DNA of 64,000 bases. Origin: Psococerastis gibbosa (lineage: Eukaryota; Arthropoda; Insecta; Psocodea; Psocidae). Numbering within the stretch: position 1 is the first letter of the stretch; every line of letters begins with the position of its first letter. Location of the stretch: contig OZ020487.1 in assembly GCA_963971405.1 (NCBI GenBank), positions 13,923,344 to 13,987,343 on the forward strand. The letters are read 5' to 3'. Of this stretch, positions 48,501-56,968 are shown piece after piece. The notes beneath the pieces were generated by a model. The model had not been told where the DNA came from. It made no database searches and saw nothing but the letters and a program-made list of their open reading frames with translations. The position numbers and the translations under genes are program-made.

Positions 48501-49455
48501 AATTCCACAACATATATATTATGTTGTGTATATATATATAGGCCTATATATATATATTATGTTGTGGAATTAAGTGCAATTTTGTTTTATATACAGTATA
48601 TAAAGTTATTAATAAGATTCATAGCGCTTCTTTGCCTCTGAGACCATAAGGCATTTATCAGAAGCTCAGATTTATCTAGTTTATTATAAATAGGAAAGCA
48701 AAAACCGTTTGACAAGACTAGAACGGAAGGTAAATTCCTAGGAACGTGGCCTACCAACATTTTTGTAATAAATCAGTATGACGTTATACGATTCAATCTA
48801 TAAAAGAGATATTATATTGTTACATAATTACAATTGCAATACATTACCGACAAATGAAAGATAAAAGAAGAAAGATGTTTTACATACCTATAAAAGAATT
48901 GAATAACCGTCATTTTCAACACCTCTTTAGGCATAACACCATTTTGTAAATCATAATAATAATAATGGAATAATAGAATAAACTAAGCATAATGAATAAT
49001 TATAAATATGATAATAATTTATAATTTACATATATGTATATGTACAGTATATATATATTATGTTGTGGAATTAAGTGCAATTATGTTTTATACACCTATA
49101 TAGGTATATAAAGTTATTAATAAGATTCATAGCGCTTCTTTGCCTCTGAGACCATAAGGCATTTATCAGAAGCTCAGATTTATTTATTCTAGTTTATTAT
49201 AAATAAGAAAGCAAAAACCGTTTGACAAGACTAGAACGGAAGGTATATTCCTAGGAACATGGCCTACCAACATTTTTGTAAATACAAGATTTTTTTATTT
49301 TTTTTTAAAGTGTTAATTATAAAAATCCTTTATTGCAGTGCATTGTCATTGGTAATCCATTTGTTCTGCGCTGTGATGACTATTGGGCCTTTTTGATTGA
49401 TAAAACTATATCTGACAAATGTTACATAAGAAATGGAGCAACTCTTCATGTTTAA
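32049..49455 (+). CDS. MOV10/Armitage-like SF1 RNA helicase with N-terminal membrane region (copy 1)
   Basis: Thirteen exons (32049-32915, 33096-33314, 34076-34168, 34875-35057, 36168-36380, 38412-38573, 38835-39005, 40578-40668, 43473-43582, 45101-45256, 45954-46154, 46266-46328, 49339-49455) join in phase into 881 residues. The helicase part follows MOV10 in order: KEQ, Walker A GAPGTGKTT, DEAG, LLERL, NQLFYDN, GILTPYN, ISTVRSQ, IVIGNP. Several motifs depart from consensus: Ia VCALSD for CAPSN, III GDQLPP for GDPxQL, V FLGQG for FQGQE, VI MLTRAAAK. The first exon, absent from copy 2 as seen, has three or four hydrophobic segments (residues about 1-125) with a duplicated FK-F-AY-ITCCWC unit, then a Ser/Pro-rich linker. 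MOV10/Armitage proteins unwind RNA in small-RNA pathways; activity here is uncertain. An acceptor at 32028 and no stop before the ATG leave room for an upstream exon. Confidence 0.88.
33096..33314 (+). CDS. Helicase copy 1 exon 2
   Basis: Acceptor ttttcag, donor gtaagt, 73 codons. YYEYFKPLVYYQCRQDIKSL matches YFEYFDPLICMEFYEEERAL in copy 2, the start of the shared helicase-proximal region. Confidence 0.88.
33700..33865 (+). repeat. SINE S3, copy 5
   Basis: GGTGGCAGCGTGCTTGTACT head, TGCGATCGGATACGTGTC core, CATTCATTAAATTGTTTG end and A9 tail. It lies in helicase copy 1 intron 2. Confidence 0.65.
34076..34168 (+). CDS. Helicase copy 1 exon 3
   Basis: Acceptor tttttag, donor gtatgt, 31 codons, phase 0. 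It corresponds to 57944-58054 of copy 2. Confidence 0.82.
34446..34562. mobile_element. Partial or chimeric family M-like MITE
   Basis: After TTA it starts GGTGCATATTCCACCAGCGT and shares CGTCAATAGTGAT with the MITE at 21024. Its right part (TTTTGACGTGACAACG, then GCGCTGGCTGGAACA) matches, inverted, the fragment at 40236-40330 instead. Confidence 0.45.
34725..34805 (-). repeat. SINE S3, copy 6 (5' half)
   Basis: Complement of the head and core: CACACGTCTCCGATTACATG, then GACTCGCACAAGTGCAAGCA and GTTACCACC. Confidence 0.65.
34875..35057 (+). CDS. Helicase copy 1 exon 4
   Basis: Acceptor tttcag, donor gtatgt, 61 codons. It corresponds to 58688-58849 of copy 2. A 24-bp minisatellite begins just after the donor. 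Confidence 0.85.
35075..35146 (+). repeat. 24-bp minisatellite, three copies
   Basis: TCTCAGTTTTGTAGTCCCTC plus ATTT is repeated three times without change, 17 bases after the exon 4 donor. Confidence 0.9.
35175..35372 (+). repeat. tRNA-derived SINE S2, copy 2 (best preserved)
   Basis: A-box-like TGGAGCAGTGG and perfect B box GGTTCGAGTCC, then a tRNA-unrelated body ending GCTAGGTTGGCTTAGTAATA. Confidence 0.72.
35467..35602. mobile_element. Family M MITE, minimal form
   Basis: CGGGGTTTCCACCGACCTCG end, its complement on the right, TTGACGTGGTAGCAGACA about 43 bp in, mirrored. No insert. The left terminal bases are altered, so the target duplication is unclear. Confidence 0.85.
36168..36380 (+). 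CDS. Helicase copy 1 exon 5: Walker A
   Basis: Acceptor tttcag, donor gtctgt, 71 codons. SKEQKTAV (Q-type motif) and GAPGTGKTTVLVEAI; the proline pair of GPPGTGKT has become AP. Confidence 0.93.
36399..37827. mobile_element. Foldback element with reiterated 300-bp units
   Basis: TAGTGGAGTGCAATTAGAC and its complement are the ends. The word CAGGGACAGTCCATGAATAT recurs near 36436 and 36754 and, inverted or decayed, in the right half. The element lies between the Walker A and motif Ia exons of copy 1. No transposase frame. Confidence 0.8.
38412..38573 (+). CDS. Helicase copy 1 exon 6: motif Ia
   Basis: Acceptor gttgcag, donor gtattg, 54 codons. ILVCALSDQVCDDIAQKVAK replaces the usual CAPSN block. 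Confidence 0.92.
38835..39005 (+). CDS. Helicase copy 1 exon 7: DEAG box
   Basis: Acceptor atttcag, donor gtaagt, 57 codons. HVFIDEAGGLLECEAVTAI keeps the Walker B acidic pair. Confidence 0.93.
39330..40190 (+). repeat. Diverged direct repeat, about 570-bp period
   Basis: 39345-39590 and 39915-40190 share GACGAAGACATGGGT, CTGCCCAAAAA-TTGCTTT and GTAGTTTGAA blocks in the same order. It is non-coding and lies in helicase copy 1 intron 7. Confidence 0.65.
40236..40330 (-). repeat. MITE end fragment
   Basis: TATTCCAGCCAGCGCTAATC through ATCACGTCAAAA matches, inverted, the right part of the element at 34446-34562. Confidence 0.5.
40578..40668 (+). CDS. Helicase copy 1 exon 8: shortened motif III
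   Basis: Acceptor gtttag, donor gtaaac, 30 codons plus 1 base. VLAGDQLPPISLFLLLERL is 12 residues shorter than the matching exon of copy 2 (63622-63748), having lost PK of GDPKQL and the segment before LLERL. Confidence 0.88.
40785..42597 (-). mobile_element. LINE 3' ends in tandem, with (AAT)n at the border
   Basis: A block CTCACTCTAGCTTTCTGCAA...GAAGGATGTATTTATATATA is present three times (40795-41050, 41095-41355, 42085-42365). After the second and third comes the same LINE tail (from 41390 and 42395). The third is cut by an (AAT)n microsatellite at 42532-42597. Confidence 0.75.
41408..42066 (-). pseudogene. Non-LTR reverse-transcriptase C-terminal fragment
   Basis: On the minus strand EEHKYLGLILDSRLTW is the conserved RT thumb-proximal motif; further on come SVLNYGIQT, a stop (probably a W codon changed to TAG) and QKMQNKIVK, then a 123-codon frame ending LPLKLKELNK...KKELKKYL. 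The order is that of CR1/Jockey-superfamily LINEs. Confidence 0.8.
42893..43445 (+). repeat. Interspersed repeat RG, copies 1 and 2
   Basis: GTGGCCAATTGGTGGTAGTG and CTGTGGCCAATCAGTGTTAG... are followed by a shared CATTTC/AATTTC, GGCTCT and TTTCCTGTG/GG string. Related copies lie at 43660-44075 and 61545-62180 and a weaker one near 24255. Confidence 0.6.
43473..43582 (+). CDS. Helicase copy 1 exon 9: motif IV region
   Basis: Acceptor ttgcag, donor gtaatt. QYITVLNSNVRCHAKILSIT aligns with MOV10 QFITKLLRNYRSHPTILDIP; NQLFYDN follows. Confidence 0.88.
43660..44075 (+). repeat. Interspersed repeat RG, copy 3
   Basis: It starts AGCCTTAAAAGTGTATAAG and contains CCCGAGGAAGGAGTACTGTG and GAGGAGCATTT, aligned with 61545-62180. 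Confidence 0.62.
44261..44850 (-). pseudogene. Non-LTR reverse-transcriptase C-terminal fragment (second type)
   Basis: On the minus strand ATKYLGLIIDEKLKWEGHI, then YSITAWGGAFESTIDKLNVM, QRKILKIIHKNP and a 112-codon frame ending FYNKLPLEIKTAKNVSIF...LEKWL. It is a CR1/Jockey-superfamily-like LINE different from that at 41408, with a frameshift near 44670. Confidence 0.8.
45101..45256 (+). CDS. Helicase copy 1 exon 10
   Basis: Acceptor cttcag, donor gtacct, 52 codons. ALIFHAIIGREHQ matches the PIIFHGVMGKDERE stretch of MOV10; NAEEIEQ matches NPEEA. Confidence 0.88.
45954..46154 (+). CDS. Helicase copy 1 exon 11: motif V
   Basis: Acceptor ttttag, donor gtgagt, 67 codons. IGILTPYNEQTCRIRETL and FLGQGRRVIIISTVRSQ; the glutamate of the QGQE motif is replaced by glycine. 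Confidence 0.92.
46266..46328 (+). CDS. Helicase copy 1 exon 12: motif VI
   Basis: Acceptor gttgcag, donor gtgaga, 21 codons. RMFIAMLTRAAAK keeps the TR of VAVTRAK. Confidence 0.87.
46428..46566. mobile_element. Family M MITE, minimal form, ATA target duplication
   Basis: GGCGCAAATTCCACCGACCT start; ATA at 46425-46427 and 46567-46569. TTGACGTGGTAGCAGACA lies 44 bp in and TGTCTGCTACCACGTCA mirrors it. It lies in helicase copy 1 intron 12. Confidence 0.9.
46830..47050. other. Intron segment, unrecognised
   Basis: GC-richer stretch with open frames and a short (CTA)n run. It may be a repeat but no second copy was seen in the window. Confidence 0.25.
47177..47590. mobile_element. Terminal-inverted-repeat element, 414 bp
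   Basis: AGAGGATATGTCACGTAGAA and its complement (38-bp arms, a few mismatches) are the ends. It contains the hammerhead-like signature at 47429-47461. Confidence 0.65.
47429..47461 (-). ncRNA. Hammerhead-ribozyme-like core (partial)
   Basis: The minus strand reads CTGATGA, a short stem GGAT/ATCC, then GAAAC and CGGTC. This matches the conserved core of hammerhead ribozymes found in retroelements. The cleavage-site strand (GUH plus stem) was not located, so it may be only the signature. Confidence 0.3.
47735..48142 (-). repeat. Family E element, diverged internal copy
   Basis: GGTCGAAATATTCAATTTCG-type end, TGGAGCCGTTTCTTGAG and ACCAAACTATCAA blocks match the body of family E in the order seen at 15329-16188. 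Neither end is intact. Confidence 0.55.
48463..49280. repeat. Palindrome plus direct repeat
   Basis: 48463-48612 is an inverted repeat centred on an AT-rich core (TTAATAACTTTATATA..., AATTGCACTTAATTCCACAA). Its right half and the following 160 bp (to 48770) are repeated at 49053-49280 with few changes. It lies in the last intron of helicase copy 1. Confidence 0.75.
49339..49455 (+). CDS. Helicase copy 1 exon 13 and stop
   Basis: Acceptor attgcag, 38 codons and TAA at 49453-49455. CIVIGNPFVLRCDDYWAFLI matches the LIIVGNPLLL...W..FL end of MOV10. Confidence 0.9.
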   Translation, partial: CIVIGNPFVLRCDDYWAFLIDKTISDKCYIRNGATLHV

Positions 49456-50500
49456 TCATGGCTAACAAATGAAAATGTTAATGATGTATTGTATATTTGC
49501 CTTATTTTGGCTGTCTCTTCTACCATAAACATTGCAACTAGGTAAGCCAAAAGTCTGATTACTAAGGTTGAACCATCTTAGGGATTTTTTTAAGTGTTGC
49601 ATGGTAGGAATAATTTTTTTTCAGGTGCCAAATAAATTCGTAACTCGCATGAAAATAACGAAACAATTTTGTTTTCAGTTGCCAAATAAAGTATCTACTA
49701 TAGCATTAAAATAACGATTCGCAGACAATAAAAAATATTTACTGTATATGCACTGTTTTTTTTTCTGTAATGTCAAAAAATTTCGGAAAATGTGACGAAG
49801 TTGCATAGTGCAAAAATTTAAAGGAGTTGCGAGGATTGCATGAAAGTGGTGCTGCCACCTGCACGAGGATTTGCTGAGAGGATTGGTTTAACTTGCAGTG
49901 TTTTATTGAAAGAAGAAAATGGCGGACGCTAGAAAAAGTTGGTGTATGTTTTTTTATTTAACGACAAGTTAAGAGCGAAGAGGAGGAAGTGTCCACCCCT
50001 ACCTTGCTAGGGACTGACTGCTGAATGACCCTGACAACCAGCCTACTGTAGTAATTTTATATTTATTGTAGTACTATAGTGAGTGATGCATGTTGAGTGT
50101 TTATTCGATTGATAATAGGGTAATTTATTATAAAATAATGATATATCTCAAGCCAAAAGGAAAGGTTGAAACAAGTAAAACATAAGATACGCGAAAGATG
50201 CGAGACTCGTGAAAAGGGCTGCACGTATAGTTTACCAATAGATGCATTATATAGGAACCAACGTTCCAGACATGTTGGGCCGCTTCGGCTAGAATTACCA
50301 ATACAAAACACTCTGGTCGTCGCTTTAAGACTGTTTAGAATAATCAAAGGATGGTCTATGGACGGTCTACACCTTCAGGATTGCGCAGGCCTCACAACAA
50401 CCAAGACAGAAACCACTTGCGTCTTTCCTGGGAGGCTCGTCGGCGTATGGCAGAGATGCCAAGAGCTGGCACTGGATAAAGTAAAGTAATTAAGAATAAC
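49456..50500. other. 3' flank of helicase copy 1
   Basis: Presumed 3' UTR and spacer. An AATAAA lies near 49630 (CCAAATAAATTCG) and again near 49685. Frames in 50060-50490 on both strands have no recognisable product. Confidence 0.3.
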
Positions 50501-50525
50501 CGAAATTAGAGGATATGGAAAAACT

Positions 50526-50597
50526 GGGCTTGGTGGGATTCGAACCCACGATCTACGCCTAACCGGGGCGTCGTCTTAACCGCTGGACCACAAGCCC
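50526..50597 (-). tRNA. tRNA-like unit 5
   Basis: Same cloverleaf as at 11746 with acceptor GGGCTTG/CAAGCCC and both boxes. The T arm here reads GTGGG/CCCAC, fully paired. C33 is kept. Confidence 0.5.
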
Positions 50598-50821
50598 CGA
50601 CAAGTCCAGTAAATACCAAATCCTCTACTTATGCTCTAATTGACATGATTCGTGTTGCTAGACATGTTAGCTCAACTACACAACTATCTAACCGAACAGG
50701 TCTGTGAGCTTATTTAATTGCATAAAGGCAAGGCTTTTATTCAATATATTGTAGTATTAACTAATATGGTATATATAACACTGACATTAACTTAACTTTT
50801 GTTAAAGAGGTAACCACCTCG

Positions 50822-51400
50822 TTATAACCAAAATTAGGGGATATGGAAAAAACTGGGTTTGGCGGGATTCGAACCCACGATCTACGCCTAACCGGGACGT
50901 CGTCTTAAGGCGCCCATTCCACCGACCGGCTAGGGCTATTTACAAAAACGGTGACGTGGTAGCAGACATTCAAGACAATGGTGGCGTTTCCACCGACCTC
51001 GCATTGCGGAATGCAAATGACATTGACGGAAATTAGAATTTTTCTTTTTATAGAAATCTATTAAAATGTTTGTACTTAACATGTCCCATGACGCCATTTT
51101 TTAATTTTAGTTTGTTTGTTTGTGATTTTACTGTATGATCATTGATCAATTTCAACTATGGCACAGAGGAAAATAAACATTTCCGTCAATTCTGCAATGC
51201 GAGGTCGGTGGAAACCCCGCCTAAGTCTTGAATGTCTGCTACCACGTCACTGTTTTTGTAAATAGCCCTAGCCGGTCGGTGGAATGGGCGCCAAGCCCAG
51301 TTTTTCCAATATCCTCTAATTTCGGTTATAACGAGGTGGTTACCTCTTTAACCAAAGTTAATTTAATGTCAGTGTTATATATACCATATAATACTACAAT
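50822..51400. repeat. Two half tRNA-like units in opposite orientation with a MITE at the junction
   Basis: 50855-50908 is the 3' two-thirds of a minus-strand tRNA-like unit, broken at CGTCTTAA. 51293-51400 is the very 3' end and tail of a plus-strand unit (AAGCCCAGTTTTTCC). A family M MITE occupies everything between them. Confidence 0.75.
50909..51292. mobile_element. Family M MITE with family I insert, inside the tRNA-like array
   Basis: GGCGCCCATTCCACCGACCG start, GGTGACGTGGTAGCAGACA core, central insert GGTGGCGTTTCCACC...GGTGGAAACCCCGCC, end GGAATGGGCGCC. The left flank is TAA; the right flank AAG lacks the expected repeat. Confidence 0.82.
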
Positions 51401-51639
51401 ATATTGAGTAAGAATAAACAAAGTATATCGTACACTCATACGGTACGGCATACATTACAATGATATATAGCAACATTACATAAGATGTAACTTATTTTTT
51501 GGTATAGTATACTTACCTTAAACAGTTATTGGGAAAATCTGATAATGCCTTTGATTTGGCGCATCGATCTGAACTACTTGTTATTAAAATAATTTCATCA
51601 TTAAACAGAATAAACTATACTATACCAGTGGCGGCGCTA

Positions 51640-54420
51640 GAAATTTTATGGCGGGGGGGGGGGGCATGAGTTCTCTCTGGGGGGGCCAATGAAATAACAA
51701 AACATATTTCATGGGAGTAGGATTGGCGTAAATTCCCAAAATTTCGGGGGGGGGGGGAGGCTATAGGACTCCAAGACTTTGATTAATATTACTCATTCAT
51801 TTCTGAAGTCTGCCTAGCAAATTATATGACTTTATTATTAGTTAAATTTTATTTTTTAATGTGTATAAGATACATTATACACTAAACTATTCAAGTTCAG
51901 TAAAACAAAAAATTAAAAAGTTAACTTTTCCAAATTTTAAAAATTAAAACAAAAGTGTTTTTAATTTCCTGAAATTTTTTACAAGTTCTGACACGCTCAG
52001 CAACCTAGTCGTCTCATTCTCTATAATGCAGGAAGGCCAAATTGGTGAACAAGTTCTGAATGGCGGTACCAGGTGCAGAGAAAGGTGGGCTTGGAGGTTT
52101 CCCCCAGGGGAAAAAATTGATAAATAATATATACAGTATCTTATAATTTGGGCCTATTTATCAGTTTTTTTTTCTCCGTGGGAGACCCCCGGCCCCCCTT
52201 CCCCAGGGTATAACATGCGCAAACCCTCACTAATCTACTTATAATAGAAAAATGAATCGGAAATGTGTTGGTAAGCGCATAACTCAACAACGCCTGGACC
52301 AATTTGGACAATTTTTTTTTTTTAAATGTTCATTGAAGTTCAACGACGGTTTTTACGGCGAAAAAAATTCGAATAATTGCCGGAAAACCCCATTGGCGTA
52401 AATAGGGGGGTCCTGGGGGGGGGGGGGGGCTTAGCCCCCCCCAGGTCCACCCGTAGCCCCCCCCCCCCTCCCAGGATTTTTGGTGACAAATACGTTTTGG
52501 AGGCTAAAGGCATAGTATCCACAATAATGAAAGGGAAACTAATTCTTAGTATGCTTATTTTACATGAAAAAAATCAACATATTGACCAAGTACTTTCACA
52601 AAAATTTTATTATTCAAAATGCTTAAAACCCCAATCCTTCAGAGCTATTTTTTCCAAATTTTTCTCCGGGGGAGACCCCCGGGCCCCCCTCAATGGTAGG
52701 TTTATTCGTCGTTATAATAACTCAATTGTACCTCTTGCAAACATTGGCGTAAATAGGGGGTCCTGCCCCCCCCCCCCCCAGGAGTTCTGGTGACAAAGAC
52801 GTTTTGGAGGCGAAAGGCATAGTATCCACAAAAACGAAAGGGAAATTAATTCTTGGCATGCTTATTTCACTTGAAAGACATCATGAAAAAATCAACATAT
52901 TGACCAAGTACTTTCACAAAAAATATATTACTCGAAATGCTTAAAACCCCAATATTTCAGACCTATTTTTTAAAAAATTTTCTTCGGGGCTGACCCCCGG
53001 GCCCCCCTCAGTGGTAGGTTTATTCGTCTGTATAATCTCAACGGTACTGTTTGCAAAATGCGTAAAACCTCCTTAATTTGGGCCTATTCATCAATTTTTT
53101 TTCTCCGGGGGAGACCCCCGGGCCCCCCTTTCTTCAGGATAAAATATTTGTAAAACCACACTTGCCCTTACAATTATCAGTTTTTTTGGTTTTTTTCTCT
53201 AGGGTATAACGAGCGTAAAACCTCAATAATTTGGGCCAATTTATCGATTTCAAGGTTTCAAGGTCTTGGGGTCCTAAAGCCCCAGAAATTTTGGGAATTT
53301 ACGCCAATGGAAAAACCCTAAAACCAGCCCTTTTCTTTTTCCCATACAAACGTTTTCTAACTAGAACGTTGAGTCAATTTGAGCTTTATATTTCGCTTAT
53401 AAGCGAAATTCTCTTCTTTGCCTGTGTCCGGACCTCAAAAAAGGGAGACTTCCATGTCCATAAGCTAAGTGCAGGGGACTGTTCTAGAGGGGTCACGAGT
53501 TGTGGAGTGCCGCTGTGCCGGTACCTGCTTGGTTTGCATTCAACAACTAAATAGGGCCACTACAAATATCCGCAGGTGTCATGCGAGCCCCGAAGGGGCG
53601 AGCTGCTTAATGCCCAATACGAGGCCCCGATGGGGTGAGCTGCGGCCCGCCGCAGGCCCAAGGGGGGTGGGGCCGCGGAGCGGTCCCAATCCCCGCTTGT
53701 TAGGTTTATATATTTAATAAATTAGTGGGGGTTTGCGCATGAAATACCCAGGAGAAGGGGGGCCCGGGGGTTTCCCACGGAGAAAAAAAACTGATAAATA
53801 GGCCCAAATAAGTGTGGTTTTACGAATATTATATTCTGGAGCAAGGGGACCCCGGGGGTTGCCCCCGGAGAAAAAAATTAATAAATGGGCCCAAATTAGT
53901 AAGGTTTTACGGATTTTGCAAGCAGTACCTATAGTTACGATTTTACCGGCGAATAAACATGCCACTCAGGGGGGCCTCGGGGCCTCCCCCGGAGAAATAG
54001 TTTGAAACAGTAGGTCTGAAGTATTGGGGTTTTAAGCATTTTGAGTAATTTATTTTTGTGAAAGTAATTAGTCAATATGTTGATTTTTTTTTCATGATAC
54101 ATTTCATTTGAAATAAGCATACCAAGAATTAATTTCCCTTTCGTTATTGTGTATACTATGCCTTTCGCCCCCATAACGTCTTTGTCACCAGAAAGTCTGG
54201 AGGGTGTTACGGATGCCCCTGGGAGGGGCTTTCCCCCAGAACCCCCTATGCAGGCCAATGGGGAGTAGGCATACCGTAATGGAAGTAAGTAACTTGTTAC
54301 CAGTTGTGTCGGACGTTTTTGAATTACAATAATTTTTCAATTTAACAAAATGTCAAGTATCTGAAAAGTGGGGGGCCCAGGGGGGCCGGAGAAACTGTTG
54401 GGGGGGGGGGGCCAGGCCCC
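51640..54420. repeat. G/C-run-rich inverted repeat array
   Basis: Units with GGTGACAAAGACGTTTTGG, a purine block like GGGGGAGACCCCCGGGCCCC and GGTTTATTCGTC occur in forward order at 52390-52735 and 52743-53085 and inverted at 53730-54260. The centre (53400-53700) is GC-rich with short palindromes (GGCCCGCCGCAGGCCC). Homopolymer G or C runs lie at 51654, 51746, 52416, 52429 and 52769. No protein family was seen. Confidence 0.7.
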
Positions 54421-54861
54421 CACTTTACTATACTGACGAACTATTTAAAAAAAAGTAGATTTGAAAAGCCCGCTAAAAAGAATAGCGCCATTTTTTCTGC
54501 TGCCACTTACATTTTGTTAGTTGCGTGGGTAGGCCGGTAGGGTAACTTGGGTTGTTGTTGTTACTTGTTGAGTGCTTGCTTGTTTTATTACTTGTATTTT
54601 CTTTTTGATTTGACAATCACAATTTGCAACCGGCCACTCTGGCACTCTATCTTCATTTATTTTGCTGCATTTTAAAATAATTTGGTTTGTATAATTATTA
54701 CGAATTATATTTATTATTCTTATATAATGACTGTAGAAACCGAAGATATAGAGCACTTATTTGTTTTTACAACAGTTTAGTTATTCTTTTGGTAGTCTAT
54801 GTCTATTTTATTGTAATCGGAAATTCCGCTTTTCCCGATTTCTAGTCTCTTATTAGGTATT

Positions 54862-56009
54862 TCATGGTTTCTCGTGGTAGGTATATTCTGGTTTGAGGCC
54901 CTTATCAATTTGAATATTATATTGACATAGTGTCCAAGTAAATTTTTTTGATTGTTTTATAACTATCAGTCCAGTTTAGTCAGCATCTCATTTAGAGATT
55001 TATCTCACTCAGCAGTCATCATGTCATCATGCAGAATGATCCTAATAGCTTGGTTTAATATTTTCTTTAATTTTGACGTAAGTTCAATTTTTTTTTAGTA
55101 GCGCTAAACACTTTGAAGAACAATAACTGAATTGAGGTTTTATGAATGCCACATCATAGGCTGCAGTAGTTTATGAATGAATGAACGTGTATCGAATATA
55201 CAAAAAAACAATTTAAATACAAAATACACAATAATTGTGAGGCCGTACTAGTAGACATAACAATTTTCCCTGCCCTAAATGCCTAAAACTAAAAAAATAA
55301 AATAAAATTTGACACACAAACTATTAAGCCAAACTTACATAACATAGGCTAATATGTTAATATGTTCATGAGAGATATATGATATATTATATCATAAATC
55401 TCTCATGAACAGTCTAGTCCACTATTTCAAATAAGGATTCCACCTCTTCTTGTCTCATCAGCCATTCCCGGACGAATTTGGAAAATTTATTTATTGACAA
55501 GAGACCCGGGACCTATTATTTCTAGTAGGCCTACCGGTACGTTAAATAATTTTGGTGCTATATAAGCTTATTGGTAGGATTTGCTAAAAGTTGCTATGTT
55601 AAGCCTGCCAGATTTATTTTTCAAAAAACCGGGAGGTTTCAGTTTGCCTCATACAGTATATAATATTTTTTCTTTTTTTTCCACATCTAGGGCAAAGTAG
55701 CTTAAAAAATATTGGCATCACTCAATAAACTGGGTAGACTTCAATGAAAAATTTCAATTTCAAATTTCAAAAACTCCGCAAAAAGTAGGCTACTTTATTT
55801 TTTTGCTTATAGGCCTATACAACTTAAAATGTTTATACTAACACCAGCGACGGATTTCCAATTTTTAATGAAGCTGACTGTAGTTGCTGACTAAACTGGA
55901 CTGATAGTTAATGCAATCGAAAAAAATATTTGCTTGGACACTATGTCAATATAATATTCAAAATTGATAAGGGCCTCAAACCAGAATACCTACCACGAGA
56001 AACCATGAA
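54862..56009. mobile_element. Inverted-repeat element, 1.15 kb
   Basis: Arms of about 140 bp: CATGGTTTCTCGTGGTAGGT... and its complement ending CCACGAGAAACCATG. A smaller perfect palindrome GTTCATGAGAGATATATGAT sits near 55364-55411. No coding frame. It lies between the two helicase genes. Confidence 0.75.
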
Positions 56010-56289
56010 ATTTTTTATTCGGAGAGGGCACATGTTCAAGTCTTCGTGGTCTTTTAATCATAATAAATTATGTGCAGACAAAATCCAACATGGAGCCACA
56101 TGTTGATTGGCGGGTCTAAAAACCAATGGATAGGAAATAGCAATTGGCATAAAAATAAAATGGTAAAAGCTTCCTTGTTGCCAACGGGGAACTTGAGTTG
56201 CAATTAACCTCTACCAATAGACTCACTGTATACACAGTAGGCTATTCAATAAAAACACATACTTAATAAGCAAACAATAATTAACGCGT

Positions 56290-56393
56290 CAGTAGCGAAT
56301 TTCGTCAGCATTCGGATTTCGAGTGCTCTCGGTAGTCTCGGGTCGTTCTCGTGCGGCGCTCCGGCTCCGGCTCCAGACCAGGCTGGGATTCCG
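56290..56393 (+). promoter_or_regulatory. Possible 5' UTR exon of helicase copy 2
   Basis: A GC-rich patch (CGGCGCTCCGGCTCCGGCTC) in AT-rich DNA ends at a fair donor, TTCCG-gtatgt at 56394, and an acceptor lies ahead at 56779. This is the usual look of a promoter-proximal untranslated exon. There is no transcript evidence. Confidence 0.3.
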
Positions 56394-56779
56394 GTATGTT
56401 TCTATATGCGTACCTATAGTATAGCTCGTCGCCGGAGTGGCGCACGAAAATTTTACTTCTACAGGCAAAATGCGTCTTAATCCTAGTATAGTAGTTTAGC
56501 AAAGCGCTTAATTATACATTTTATTTGTTATTATGTTTTTGTATGTTTTAATAATAATATTAAATATGGTAATTTAAAAATAAAGGTGAAGTAATATTTT
56601 GTAATTTTTTAAATCTTTTGAATTGGTGTTGCAGCCGCCACTAATTGCCGCCACTACGCTTCACATCAATAGAGGTGTTGGCGTTGTTGCCTTGTCGCAA
56701 TTTTGACCACCAAAGATCCTGATGGCATTACGACGCTGCAACCGGACAGACTGACTATGCTCTAGAATTCTTTTTTCAG

Positions 56780-56968
56780 TCCTCTGCAATGGGAGCAGCG
56801 CTTGCAATTTTTGAACGCCAGCATCAGTCATCTCATGCCGTAGCATTGGCAGCCACCAAGCCGTTTAATCTGGAATGCAAGGAATTACATTATTTAGTGC
56901 CCTGCGCGCACGATCCTGAGCTGAAACCTAATAATTCTCAGATTTTAGGTGTTGAAATAGTACCTAAA
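56780..56968 (+). CDS. Helicase copy 2 exon 1
   Basis: Acceptor tttcag, donor gtaaga. Sixty codons from ATG 56789: MGAALAIFERQHQSS to GVEIVPK. No domain recognised; it does not resemble exon 1 of copy 1. Confidence 0.65.

Noticed and set aside
50063..50489. Overlapping frames of 94 and 107 codons on opposite strands
   Set aside because: They are mutual shadows without domain signatures or splice-consistent extensions.
52377..52793. 138-codon frame
   Set aside because: It is built from the G- and C-runs of the 51.6-54.4 kb repeat array (poly-Gly/Pro) and is repeated with breaks nearby.
53400..53700. GC-rich block as bacterial contamination or rRNA
   Set aside because: It is embedded in repeats shared with both sides of the window and has no rRNA-like conserved segments.
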